Shown here piece after piece: positions 34,333 through 44,495 of a DNA stretch of 64,000 nucleotides. Position 1 is the stretch's first letter; each line of letters starts with the position of its first letter. The position numbers and the translations under genes are program-made. The DNA is from Hesseltinella vesiculosa (taxonomy: Eukaryota; Mucoromycota; Mucoromycetes; Mucorales; Cunninghamellaceae): contig MCGT01000011.1 of assembly GCA_002104935.1 (NCBI GenBank), positions 496,001 through 560,000 of the forward strand, in the 5' to 3' direction. The notes under the pieces are model-generated. The model searched no databases. It was not told the DNA's origin and worked only from the letters and a program-made list of their open reading frames with translations.

Positions 34333-35298
34333 ATTGATGCCTCCCTCATCCTCCTCAACTTTGTCTCTCATCCTCAACATTCTTTTCTTATTTTGTATGA
34401 ATAAATCATTTCGTGTATCATTTTTTTTTTCTCGCCAGTCATGCTCCATTGGCTGGTTCTCATCCCTTGTTGAAGCCGTCGGATAAATTCAGGGACAAGG
34501 AAAAATGGAAGGGCAAGGGCACAAGCATTCCCCTGTTTTTTTTTTCTTTTTTCCGGAAGAATTCACTGAAGCTGCGTTGGGCCAATTACGAACCATTCCC
34601 TCCATTGAGCCAACGCGACTCTTTATTTTTTTTACAATACATCATCGGCAAAATATCCAGCACAGCCGGCTGACGGCCTTGTCTAACATCCGTTCCATCA
34701 GTGCCCATCCCCTTTTCGGTTCAGCCGAAATAAAACAAGGGATCCAGGCAGATGAAAAGAAGAATGGCGTCCGAGGTTTTTGTGGAGATGTCAGAGCAAG
34801 CGCAGTGTGCCTACTCTCAGCTAGCTGCCGGTCGCAAGCTTCTTTCAATCCTGTCCTGTCACGCATCCGACACCACTTGGGGGCTAAAAAGCCTATCTCG
34901 TTACAGATCTACTTTTTATTTAACGCCAAAAAAGGAGGAAACGTATTATGCACATGGAATCAAGTGGCAAGCTAAAAAAAATAATTGGAAAGCCCCCTGC
35001 GCCGCCCAAGCGATGTAGTGAACGCGGACGATTGGCAAAAATGGACATCATGAAGCGTATGACAAACAGCCTCAAGAAGAGCCGGGCAGAGAAATAAAAC
35101 AATATGTTTAGCTTGAAGACAGGAATGCTAGGGGCCGTTGAAAACATCAGGGCGATCGTTTGCAAGGAGGCGGCAGAACCGGCAGAAAACCTCATACCTG
35201 TTGCATGATCATCGTTGCGTCCTTGCACAGCTAAAGGATAGATTTTCTATTTTTCCTCTTCTTTCCTTTCTACAATTTCCACACTGTAAAAAAAAAAA
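34333..35298. other. Intergenic region
   Basis: 966 bp with the AATAAA of the P450 near its left end and a CT-rich block before 35299. No gene or RNA recognised. Confidence 0.5.
34400..34405 (+). terminator. Polyadenylation signal of P450 paralogue 4
   Basis: AATAAA about 68 bp after the stop codon, followed by a T run. Confidence 0.5.
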
Positions 35299-35562
35299 AT
35301 GGTTCATATCTACTGGCTTATCACAATGACCGTGGCTGTAAGCGGCGTTACGGCTGCTCCCACAGGCCCTCCAGTAGACGAAAGGGTGCATCGTGAATTG
35401 AATCCCTTGAAATGCTTTAACAATAAAATCGGTGATGTCTGTGAACCAAGGTCTCTGGCTGACATTGACTGCATCTGTCCTTCTCAAATTCCGGAGTCTG
35501 GTGCTGGAGACAACAACGACGTCGTGGCTGCCGGCGCTGCTGTGATCCGCGCAGCGCACTGA
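35299..35562 (+). CDS. Small secreted protein, unknown family
   Basis: 87 residues, intronless. The signal peptide MVHIYWLITMTVAVSGVTAA has a probable cleavage at TAA/P. The mature part of about 66 residues has four cysteines: PLKCFNN, GDVCEP, then DCICPS. The spacing is too short and the count too low for a CFEM domain. The tail is Ala/Val-rich and ends AAVIRAAH, which is weakly hydrophobic. The family is not recognised; it may be an effector-like or cell-wall protein. It lies between the P450 cluster and the alcohol oxidase, so co-expression with them is possible but unproven. Confidence 0.5.
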   Translation: MVHIYWLITMTVAVSGVTAAPTGPPVDERVHRELNPLKCFNNKIGDVCEPRSLADIDCICPSQIPESGAGDNNDVVAAGAAVIRAAH

Positions 35563-36076
35563 TTGTATTCCATGACCCCTTAAATCGCATGCTTCGCCCT
35601 TAATAAACGTGCTGGTGTACATTACTTACCTGCTCTATTACCAGTTTGTTGGAAGAAAAAAGAAAAGTCAACAGGCGCGGCACAAGCCGACGGAAGTCGA
35701 AAAGAGAAGCAAGGTAGATATTGCTCGATCTTTGCTTCATCAGACCAACGAACACGACTCACTCTGTCAAAGCTACCTAGCAAAATCAAGCCCAAGTAAT
35801 GTCATCATCCTTGGGCGTCATCCGCTTGCCCTTTCCACGAGTTCAATGGGATGCTGTGGAAGCACCAAGAAAAAAAAAGGAGGGGGCGGAACTGAGGAAA
35901 AAAAAAAAATAAAAAGAACCGAGTACCATGGCTTCAGAGACAATGCGACATGGTCAACGTCCAAAAGCTGCGCGTTTGGTAGATCGATCCCCAAGGCCAA
36001 GGCTCCCAAGGACGCTCATTTGGGTTGGGTTTGCAGTTTATTACATACAGTATTATACAAGTTTTTAGTGCGCTGT
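35563..36076. other. Convergent 3' region
   Basis: 514 bp between the secreted-protein gene (plus) and the alcohol oxidase (minus). A long open plus-strand frame here continues antisense through the oxidase and was judged spurious. Confidence 0.5.
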
Positions 36077-38468
36077 CTACAGCTTTGCATTCTTTTGCTT
36101 TTCGATGATGGCATCCGCGACATGCAGGGCGACGGCTTCAGTGGTGACCATTGGGTTGACGCCGGTGGAGGTGGGGAAGATAGAGGCGTCAGCAACAAAG
36201 AGGTTCTTCACTTCCCAGGTTTCGCCGGTGGGCTGGACGGCAGAGACGGCAGGCGAGACGCCCATGCGGCTGGAGCCCATCTGGTGGGCGGCAAAGATAC
36301 CAGCGCCAAAAGTGGGGAGGCCATTCTTTTCAACGCTTTGGCGCCAAGCCCTGTAGCGAGGGTTGTCGACGCGGATTTCTTCTTCAGGCTGGAAGACAAA
36401 GGGGTCAATGGCGAATTGACCCGTGCGGACTTCACGGGCACCAGCAGCCACCAGGACGTCGGTGGCTTGCAAAATGCCGGCAAGGACCGAGCGGATGTCA
36501 TGCTTGGAGATGGGGTAGTCGACACTGACGTTGCCATGTTCGTCGTAACGGACAGTGGAGTTGGTGTCCTTGTCGCGGGAGAGGACGAGGATAGGCGAGT
36601 AGTGGCGGTAGCGGACCATCAAGTCCTTGTGGTCGGCCGCCCCGCGCCAGGGGAAGATGGCCGAGTAGGCGGCAGCAGGCGTGCAAGGGACTTCGAGCTT
36701 GGCACCGTAGCCTTCACCGTCGACGTTTTCGGCCGAGCAGCTGATGGCGGTCATGATGGCGCCCTGGTGGTTGTCGATGATGCGGTCAAAGTAGCCGAGG
36801 ACAATGGAGCAAGGGTGGAGACGCAAGTGCTTGCCAATGTGCTTGTTCTTCAGGCCACTGCGCTGGAGCACACCGGGCGTCTGTAACGAACCAGCCGAAC
36901 AGACGACCAGATCAGCCTTGACCTGTATCTTTTGTGGAGGACCGCCGTGGTTGAGCAACAGTTCGACACCGGTGGCCTTGCCGTTCTTGGTCAGGACTCG
37001 GATGACCTTGGCACGGTCGACAAACTGGGCACCATGGGCTTGGGCATCACGCAGCCATGTGGTTTGCGAGCCATTCTTGATACCGTCGCGGCAACCAGCA
37101 TAGCAGAAATCACAGTTGTGGATTTCGCCGCTGGTGTTTTGTGGTAGAACGTCGTAATGCAAGCCAAGTTTCCTGAAAATAAAAGAAAGGATGGTCAATG
37201 TCTGCCTGGGCAATATCTGCATCTTACTTGCTGCCATCTAGGAGATTTTGGTTACTGGCATTGTGGACAACGCCGGCAGTGGAGGCGCCGATGCGGTCAC
37301 AGACTCGTTCCAAGTCATTGGCGAACTAAAAAAAAAAAGAGGTGAGCCTGGTATTTTTCCCATCTTTTTTTTTTTTTTTTTTGTATACCTTGGGAGACAT
37401 AAAGTGGGTCAAGCCTTGACGGGCCCATTCTTCACGGACAAAGTGCTGAGGCTAAATGAAAAAAATAAATTAAAATAATAGAGGTTAGCAAAAAAAAAAA
37501 AAAAAAAAGGGGGCATGGTGACACGAATTTAATATGAAAGTGGAGGAGAGATTTACCTTTAATGAGCAGCACCAGTTGATGGCGGTGCCACCTGCGAGAA
37601 AAAAAAAATGAGGATCCCACTTTGACTTTGTTCAATAAGGTTTACCGCCAAAAGTGCTCCCAGCCAAGATGTTGATGGTGCCTTCGACAGATGAGAAAAA
37701 CCCGCCTTGTTCATACATGTTCTTAAAGGCATCGTTGTCATTGATGCCTAAGTCTGATTCATGATAGTATGTGCCTTTTTCGATGACAAGGACCGATTTG
37801 CCAGCTTTAGAGAGTTCGCTGGCAGCGACGCCGCCACCGCCACCGCTGCCGATGACGATGGCATCCCAGTGACCTTGCAGGAGCTGTTCTTTGGTGAGCA
37901 TGGGCACACGAACCCATTCTTTGACGGGCTGGTAGTCAGGGGGTGAGCGAACAGGGCAGACAGGATTGTAGGCCATGGCACGCTGCAAGATGGCGTTGTC
38001 CCTGTTGCCATACATGGGGTAGAGTGAGGCGGACGACATGCCCCGGTAGAGCAGGCGCAGCTTGGGGATGGAGGACGTGCGCCAACCGTTGACAATGGCT
38101 TCACGTTCAGGCAGAGGGATTTCGTAGAAGGGCATGAACTTGCCGGTCAAGAGCAACGAGCCAGCGCGAGTGGACAGCAGGGTCAAGGACAGGTGCAGCT
38201 CCCGATGGTTGTCTGGGCTGGTGGCTCGAAGGAGGAAGCCAGTGATGATGTTCTTAAAGTCAAAGTCGGTGCCCTGGGTGTTTGCGAATTGTACAAGAGT
38301 GTCACGATCAACTCCAGTTTTCCCATTAGCGTACTTGTCGACCAGTTTTTGGGTGTCGGCGGGTGACAGGCGAGCGATGAAAGTGTTGGCAAGGGCTGCT
38401 AGCACCTTTGTTTCTTCCGAGCTCAATTGCAACTCAACGTTGTTGTGGAATCGAAAAGGATCGGTCAT
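36077..38468 (-). CDS. Long-chain fatty alcohol oxidase/dehydrogenase (GMC flavoenzyme)
   Basis: About 690 residues in five exons. The N-terminal 190 residues (SSEETKVLAALANTFIA; GWRTSSIPKLRLLYRGM) are the helical extension typical of the fatty alcohol oxidase branch. The FAD Rossmann motif AIVIGSGGGGGVAASEL lies at about 210, with VLVIEKG closing it. The small middle exons give GGGTAINWCCSLK. Then come CDFCYAGC, VVCSAGSLQTPGVLQRSGL (GMC signature 2 type) and the catalytic region AAHQMGSSRMG near the C-terminus. The enzyme oxidises long-chain alcohols or omega-hydroxy fatty acids to aldehydes with O2, in peroxisomes or ER membranes in yeasts. Neighbouring P450s could supply hydroxylated substrates, as in yeast omega-oxidation. 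It is divergent from the lipase gene at 39.1 kb. Confidence 0.93.
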
Positions 38469-39055
38469 GTTGAAAAGTTAATGAGTGGTAAGGGTGAAAG
38501 GAATGAGAAATGGCAGATGGGTATAAATATAAAAGAAAAGAAATAATTGCACGTGCTGAACCCCACTTTTTTTTGCACTTTCTTGGCTGGTCTTGAACAA
38601 GCAGTCAAACCCCATTTTGCCAAAAGAGCCTATCATGTATAAAAAAAAGAGCCAGCCCCGTTCATAGGCTTGATCGTCCTGCCTTGTGAAATTCAACTCT
38701 TCAACTTCTTTCCTTCTCACCTTTTTCGTCCTACGTCTTGTCGCTCTTTCTCAGAGCTTGGACTCTGTCTGGCATTGACCATGTCTTGGGGATGACCAAA
38801 CATGCAATTATCCATTTTTGGAACATCGGTGACATGTCAGCTTGCAATTCTCAAAGTGAGGAAATAAAAAAAAGTGGCGTGTTTGGCATGGACAGAAATC
38901 GACAGCACTGTCACACAAATGAAAATCAACGATCATCCCCCCCCCAAATGAATCCGCCCAGTGACATGTGGCCGTCCGTTTGAAAAAAAATTGGCTGTGG
39001 TCCCTCCGCTCCAATCTTTTTCCTTCTTTGTTACTGCTCCATCAACGCCAGTTCC
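38469..39055. other. Divergent promoter region (alcohol oxidase / hydrolase)
   Basis: 587 bp shared by two diverging genes. On the minus strand a TATATTTATA stretch lies about 55-65 bp upstream of the oxidase start. No gene inside. Confidence 0.5.
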
Positions 39056-40294
39056 ATGGGCAACAAATTACTATTGATTTTTGTTCATGGCTTCCATGGA
39101 TCAGAAACCAGCTTCAAGGTAACCCCTAACTCTTTCATTCCTCCAATGACTCATACCTTGTCAGGACTACCCAAACTGGGTTCAATCCTCCATGAATGAG
39201 GTCTTTCAACGAGACACTTCGGCCATTGTCTATCCAAGCTACAAAACCTCAGGGTAGCTTGAATCCATTCAACTGCAAAGATCTATACTCACCCTTTGGA
39301 TGATAGTGATTTACAAGTGGCGGTAGAAAACTTTTCGGCATGGATCCTTGATCAACTGCAGCCAGACTTGTTTGACCACACGGACATTGTTCTTCTTGGC
39401 CATTCCATGGGTGGCATTGTCGGTAAACTTCCTCCCCGCTTTCCTGGAATCAAAGCAGCGACTGACCCCATTCATGCAGGAGCCGAGTCGATTTTACATT
39501 TTCAACAGCACGCTCACCTTTTACAGCGAGCTTCGATCGTGGGCCTGATTGCCTATGATACACCCTTTTATTCTGTCAACCCGGATTCGATCTCAACCAC
39601 AGCCATGGGCCACGTGGAACGATTCAGCCGCTACATTCCTGACACTGGTCTGTTTGGTGGCAACGACACCCAGTCACGCGGAAGGAACGTCATCTCTCGG
39701 TCACCTTCCATGACCAGTGGCCAGAGATGGGGCATGCTGGCGGGTGCGGTTGGAGCGCTTGGGGCTGCTGCTGTCGGGGCTTACATTGCCCGAGACCAGA
39801 TTTCCTCGGCGCTGTCCGATGCTTATGGCCAAGTGGAATTTGTCAGCACCTTGATGGACACTGAAGGATTGAAAGAAAGGTAAAACGAACAAACAGAGCA
39901 AATAAATGAGAAAAACTGTTTTTTTTTCTTTTTTTGGATAGAGTTAAGAAACTCCTACAGGTGCCTGACCTGTTGTTCCATTGCTACTATGTCAAGGCAG
40001 GAACGAAAAGGGGGAAAGTGGTGGGGAATGCTGACGGATGTTTTATTTTTTTAGTTACCAACGAGGCAGCATCAACGCACATTCATTCAATTACCACCTT
40101 CAGATACCACTACATTCTTTACCCCCATTGCGATGCAACATGCTGAATCGGAAGTCGAAGCTCACACCACCATTTTTGATCCCGTCAAGAATGACCAGTA
40201 CTATACCATTGGCTCGTCCTCGATCGGATTGATGGTTGAGCACCTGGCCGGCTTGGACCGTGGCAAAGCAACACAAGACTTGGATTTAGATTAG
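39056..40294 (+). CDS. Alpha/beta hydrolase, lipase-like (DUF676/GHSMGG type)
   Basis: Six exons (39056-39118, 39165-39253, 39307-39422, 39456-39879, 39942-40017, 40055-40294) give 335 residues. LLLIFVHGFHGSETSF is the strand before the oxyanion loop. VYPSYKTSGDLQVAVENF crosses the second intron using the acceptor GATGATAG, the one that keeps the frame. LLGHSMGGIV holds the serine nucleophile. A short hydrophobic Gly/Ala segment near 200-220 (GMLAGAVGALGAAAVGAYIA) could associate with membranes. The last exon has HAESEVEAHTTIFDP and NDQYYTIG, typical of this fungal family, with His as the likely catalytic base. Probable ester or lipid hydrolase. It diverges from the fatty alcohol oxidase. The donor AAA/GTGGTG of intron 5 is weak. 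Confidence 0.85.
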
Positions 40295-40756
40295 AGTTGG
40301 ATAGACACAAAAACTTGTAAAACAGGATACATCTTTTAAATGTTGAGCCTTGTTCATGGTGGATCATTATGCGCATGGAGTACCTGAGAAGCCGGCTACC
40401 GTGAGAAAAAAAATGTTGACCCGGTTTTTTTTTTTTTTTGAACAAAAAAGAGCGAGTCGCTTTGATTTATTTTAAAGGTCCTGCAGCCGGGACCACTGTC
40501 GGCCGACGATGTTGAACCGTCATTTTGAAAACTATGTATAAATTAAAGAATAAAAACTATCTAACAGAAAAAAAAAAAAAAAAAAAGAAATGCACAAAGA
40601 GGAATCATGAAAATGAAAAATAAAAAAGAGTAAATGGGAGGCGGGAAAAAGGTCATATGATGAAGAGAGGGAGGGAGGGGTAAATAGTCATCATCCAAGA
40701 GTTAGAGTTTGTTGAAAACGCAATCAGAAGAAGAAAAAGGTGGGAGAGCATTAAAC
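40295..40756. other. Convergent 3' region
   Basis: 462 bp of A/T-rich sequence between the hydrolase and SAM synthetase 3' ends, including an A run of about 18 near 40567. Nothing else seen. Confidence 0.5.
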
Positions 40757-41975
40757 TTAGAAGGTAAGTTCCTTGGGTTGGTCCCAGGTGAATTCTTCAC
40801 GACCAAAGTGACCGTAGGCAGCGGTTTGTTGGTACACGGGCTTGAACAGATCCAATTCCTTGACAATGACACCAGGACGCAAGTCAAAGTTCTTCTTGAC
40901 GATTTCCAAAATTTCAGATTCGGGGCGGACACCAGTACCGTAGGTATCAACAAAGACGGACAGGGGTTCGGCCACACCGATGGCATAAGAGAATTGGACG
41001 AGACAACGACGGCAGAGCTTGGCGTTGATCAAGGACTTGGCGACCCAACGGGCAGCATAAGCACCGGAACGATCGACCTTGGACCAATCCTTACCAGAGA
41101 AGGCACCACCACCGTGAGCACCCCAACCACCATAGGTGTCGACAATAATCTTACGGCCGGTCAAACCAGCATCACCTTGGGGACCACCGATGATGAACTT
41201 GCCAGAGGGTTGCAAATGGTAGATGGTCTTGTCGTTCAAGAGGTGGGCAGGCACAACAGGCTTGATGACGTGTTCCATCAAAGCCTTACGCAAGTCTTCG
41301 GTGGAGATTTCTTCGGCGTGTTGGACGGAGATGACAATGGTATCGACACGGAGAGGAATCATGGCACCGTTATCGTTCTTGTATTCGATGGTGACTTGGG
41401 TCTTGGAGTCGGGGCGCAACCAGCCAAGGGTACCGTCACGACGGAGGTCAGCCATGCGGCGGTTAAGCTTGTGGGACAACACAACGGTCAAGGGCATCAT
41501 TTCGGGAGTTTCATCGGTAGCATAACCAAACATGATACCTTGGTCACCAGCACCGATGTCTTCGATGTTGAAGGACTTTTGCACCAAACCTTGGGAGATA
41601 TCAGGAGATTGTTGTTCAATGGCAACCAACACGTTACAGGTCTTGTAGTCGAAACCCTTTTCAGAAGAGTCATAACCGATTTGCTTGATGGCGTTACGGA
41701 TGATCTTTTGGTAGTCCAACACAGCCTTGGTGGTGATTTCACCAAAGACCATGATCATACCAGTCTTGGCAGCGGTTTCGCAAGCAACCTTGGACATAGG
41801 GTCTTGGGCCAAACAGGCATCCAAAATAGCATCGGACACTTGGTCACAGATCTTGTCTAAATAAACAGATGAACATCAGTCTTGGTACGCGACTACCACA
41901 CTATGCTCTAGCCAACTTACCAGGGTGGCCTTCGCCGACAGATTCAGAGGTGAAGAGGAAAGTGTTGTCGCTCAT
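40757..41975 (-). CDS. SAM2: S-adenosylmethionine synthetase
   Basis: Exons 41975-41921 and 41856-40757 give 384 residues, the normal fungal length. It makes AdoMet from methionine and ATP in the cytosol. The junction completes GHPDKICDQ, the N-terminal ATP/methionine motif. Further on are [12 protein letters not shown] (signature 1), [17 protein letters not shown] and GGGAFSGKD (signature 2, P-loop-like). Active-site His, Asp and Lys residues of the family are in place. Codon use is strongly biased with few rare codons, as expected for a highly expressed gene. The long antisense frame across it is an artefact. It belongs to the same methionine/cysteine metabolism as the CBS-like protein at 11.6 kb, but the genes are far apart. 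Confidence 0.98.
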
Positions 41976-43725
41976 GATGTGCAATAGAATAAGATGATGT
42001 TTGAAAGGAAAGAAAACAAACAAAAACAAAAAAAGGAACTGCTTTATAGGATTGAGAAAAAAAAAATTGATGAGCGGCCCTTGAAACCCAGATCTGTGCA
42101 CACTTTTTAAAAGCCACTGCCATTGGCCTACCAAAAGGAAGCGCATCTCATATTGTCACCAATGAAAAAATTTTGATGCCAGGTCCCAGCCAATGATCAC
42201 CTGCATCACACCATTTCGCCATCTCCTTGATCACCAGTGAATATTGAAATTTCTCTTTGTTCCACAAAACACTAAAAACACCAGCCATCTCTTCTTGCGA
42301 TATTGCAGAATTCAATCTCTTTGGTTGTCATGGCAACAAGGAATCAGGGTCCAAAGAATGTTTCCCCCCCCCCCATCGCCCCAACCATCACTCATTTCGC
42401 GCTTTTTTTTTTTTTTCAAATGTCATTTTTTATTTCAAATTATCAATCTTTATAAAACTATCAACCAACATTTTACCTACAAAGATTTAAAAAATGTATC
42501 AGCAAAGGCTAGATAGCACAATCCATTCCCCAAAAAAGGTATCGCGTAAAAAGAGCCTCAGCAAACGTTGACATTCGACATTCCATAAGTGTGCTTGTAC
42601 AGGCACGGGTCCGTCCGCCCGTCAAGCAAGTATCATCCCCAGCCCCTTTCCTTTCATTCTCGTTCCCAACCTACCTTTTCAGCAATTGTTCAACCAGGTT
42701 CGCGTCTTTTCAGAGGTACCTGTGAAAGAAAAGAGTTGAGTGACTTTTTTTTTTTTCCTTTTTTGATCTTGGGCATCATCCACAAGCAACAAAAGAAAAT
42801 GCATTGAAAAAAGATCAGACAAGGCTGAAACTTAAAATGTAAAATAAATGTCAATGTCAACAGAGGGGTAATTCAGTTGGTTATGGACATGAGGATCATC
42901 ACTTGATTTTTCAATGCATGTTTCTATCTGCCGAGTCTTTCCCTAAACATCGAACACCGATACTTACATTCAGCTTGCAGATGGCAGACCGCCATCACCA
43001 TCTCAAAAGATGTGAGAATGTCAAACGAAAAACACGGGAAAAAGAAAAGAAGAAAACAACAACACCAGCCTTTCACTCCAATTTAAGAAACCCAGCAACA
43101 AAAAAAAAATTTTTTTCGGGTGCTCGCAGTCCCAGACGATTTTTGCTTTGCCGCCCATGGACATCCGTTCCTGTTTTTTATTATTTTTATTTTTTATGAA
43201 GGTGATGTAAAAAAGACAGGTGGACAGCAGGTGCAAGGCTGATAGTCATGCCGTTTTCAAACATGAAGACTCAGATGATTTGCTTATCGTGACAAGACCT
43301 TTTTTTTTTTTTTTTTTTGCCTCGGAAAGTTTGATGAAACGACGACCATGAGATCGGGATCGAGAAATTGATTCGACCAATTTTTTGGAACAAACAAGAT
43401 GCTTGTTAGCTTGCAAGGATTTTTTTGTTTGCCCCATGGCCAAGCGCAGGCTCCGATGGCCGTCTCTTATTCGAGAGGGGGGTTTCTGGTCCAATCGCAG
43501 CCGGCGATTTGGATGGGATGACCCGTTGCATAAATTGATAGGGACCTCTTTTTGCTGTTGCATAACGCATTCCCATTTTAGAAACTTCATGACCAAAGAT
43601 CTTGCTACGGTTGGTTCACGATGAACATCTTGCAACCTTTTTTTTTTTCTCTCTCACTCTCTCTCTCTTTTTCTTCGCACCTTTTCTCTCACCGCCTTTT
43701 ATTTTCTATTCCAGCAGCATAAAGG
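41976..43725. other. Intergenic region holding a snoRNA gene
   Basis: 1.75 kb. The right half is the promoter side of the TLC gene, with a CT-rich tract at 43637-43690; the left 250 bp is the SAM synthetase promoter. Between them lie the box C/D snoRNA (42799-42919) and a GC-rich stem-forming stretch at about 42592-42631. Protein-coding frames here look spurious. Confidence 0.55.
42799..42919 (-). ncRNA. Box C/D snoRNA guiding 18S rRNA 2'-O-methylation
   Basis: On the minus strand: 13-nt arm ATGCATTGAAAAA (42919-42907), C box GTGATGA (42902-42896), D' box CTGA (42876-42873), D box CTGA (42818-42815), and the perfectly complementary arm TTTTTCAATGCAT (42811-42799). The bases just upstream of the D box are antisense to CAAGGCTGAAACTTAAA (42820-42836 on the plus strand), a near-universal 18S rRNA segment. 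The D+5 rule places the methylation on the first G of AAGGCTG. From memory, yeast snR41 modifies G1126 in this segment, so it may be the orthologue. The D' guide (ATGTCCATAACCAA) has no target I recognise. The long terminal stem suggests an independently transcribed or host-intron snoRNA. Confidence 0.85.
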
Positions 43726-44495
43726 ATGAACATTTCATACCCCCTTTACTGCTGGTATTGCTACAGCACCAGTGCCATCGTGCTCTCATTTATTTTCTTC
43801 ACCTCCAAACAAATATACAGACTCAACGAAAAACAAAGGAGCTGGATCCTGACGCTTGTCACCAGCCTGGTATGCTCCATCGTGTCATTACCGAGCATGG
43901 TACGGTTCTGCCTCAGTGGTTTTGACATGTATTGGCTCTACCAAAACGGCCCAAAGGATATTGCTTTGGTCTGCTTCTTCCAGACATATCTGATCCTCGA
44001 CCTGTATCTAGGCTATCACTACTATCGTGCCCGGATCTCCTGGCTGACGGGTTGGGCTCACCATTGTTTCTATCTGGGCTTCCTGACCTATCTCCTGGCC
44101 TACCGTCAATCCTCCTTTTTCGTTGTCGCTGCCATTCTAGAGGTGCCGACCTTCATCCTCGCCTTGGGCTCCGTCAACCCCGCCTGGCGCTCCGACCGAC
44201 TCTTTGGGCTCACGTTCTTTGCCCTCCGCCTGGTGTTCCATGCCTGTATGATTCGGGTGTTGAAGCACCACCATCACAATAGAACCATCTGGTATGTGGC
44301 TCTGCTCGTGTTGCCCATGCACATCTACTGGTTTTATGGTAACCTTAGCAGTGCCGCTCCCATCTTGTACTCACTCTTTTATTAGGCATCGTGCTTACCA
44401 ACGTGCGAAAATATCGAACCAAGAGACAAGAATCTATACCGATCCTCCATGGCAACTGTGTCCAACCGCCATCGAAATTTGTCATCTGCGCCTAA
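43726..44495 (+). CDS. TLC-domain multispanning membrane protein
   Basis: Exons 43726-44338 and 44386-44495 give 240 residues with about seven TM segments. TM1 is AIVLSFIFFTS. A GWAHHCFYLGFLTYLL segment carries the paired His typical of TLC (TRAM/Lag1/CLN8) domains, and LEVPTFILALGSV is followed by a His-rich loop (KHHHHN). The last TM is YVALLVLPMHIYWFYG. Splicing the 47-nt intron (GTAACC to ATTAG) adds a basic cytosolic tail, GIVLTNVRKYRTKRQE, as in other TLC proteins; an unspliced transcript would end at 44385 after NLSSAAPILYSLFY. The second Lag1-type His/Asp set of ceramide synthases is not evident, so a lipid-sensing or transfer TLCD-like role is more likely. ER or Golgi location is inferred. 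Confidence 0.82.

Noticed and set aside
35609..36886. 425-codon plus-strand frame across the fatty alcohol oxidase
   Set aside because: Antisense shadow: the minus strand has clear GMC motifs and splice sites, while the plus product is Gly/Asp/Val-rich with no domain.
40709..41860. 383-codon frame antisense to SAM synthetase
   Set aside because: The minus strand is unambiguous SAM synthetase. The antisense frame is open only because of strong codon bias on the coding strand.
43246..43635. 129-codon minus-strand frame upstream of the TLC gene
   Set aside because: Contains a Lys run from a T homopolymer and has no domain; it lies in the TLC promoter region.
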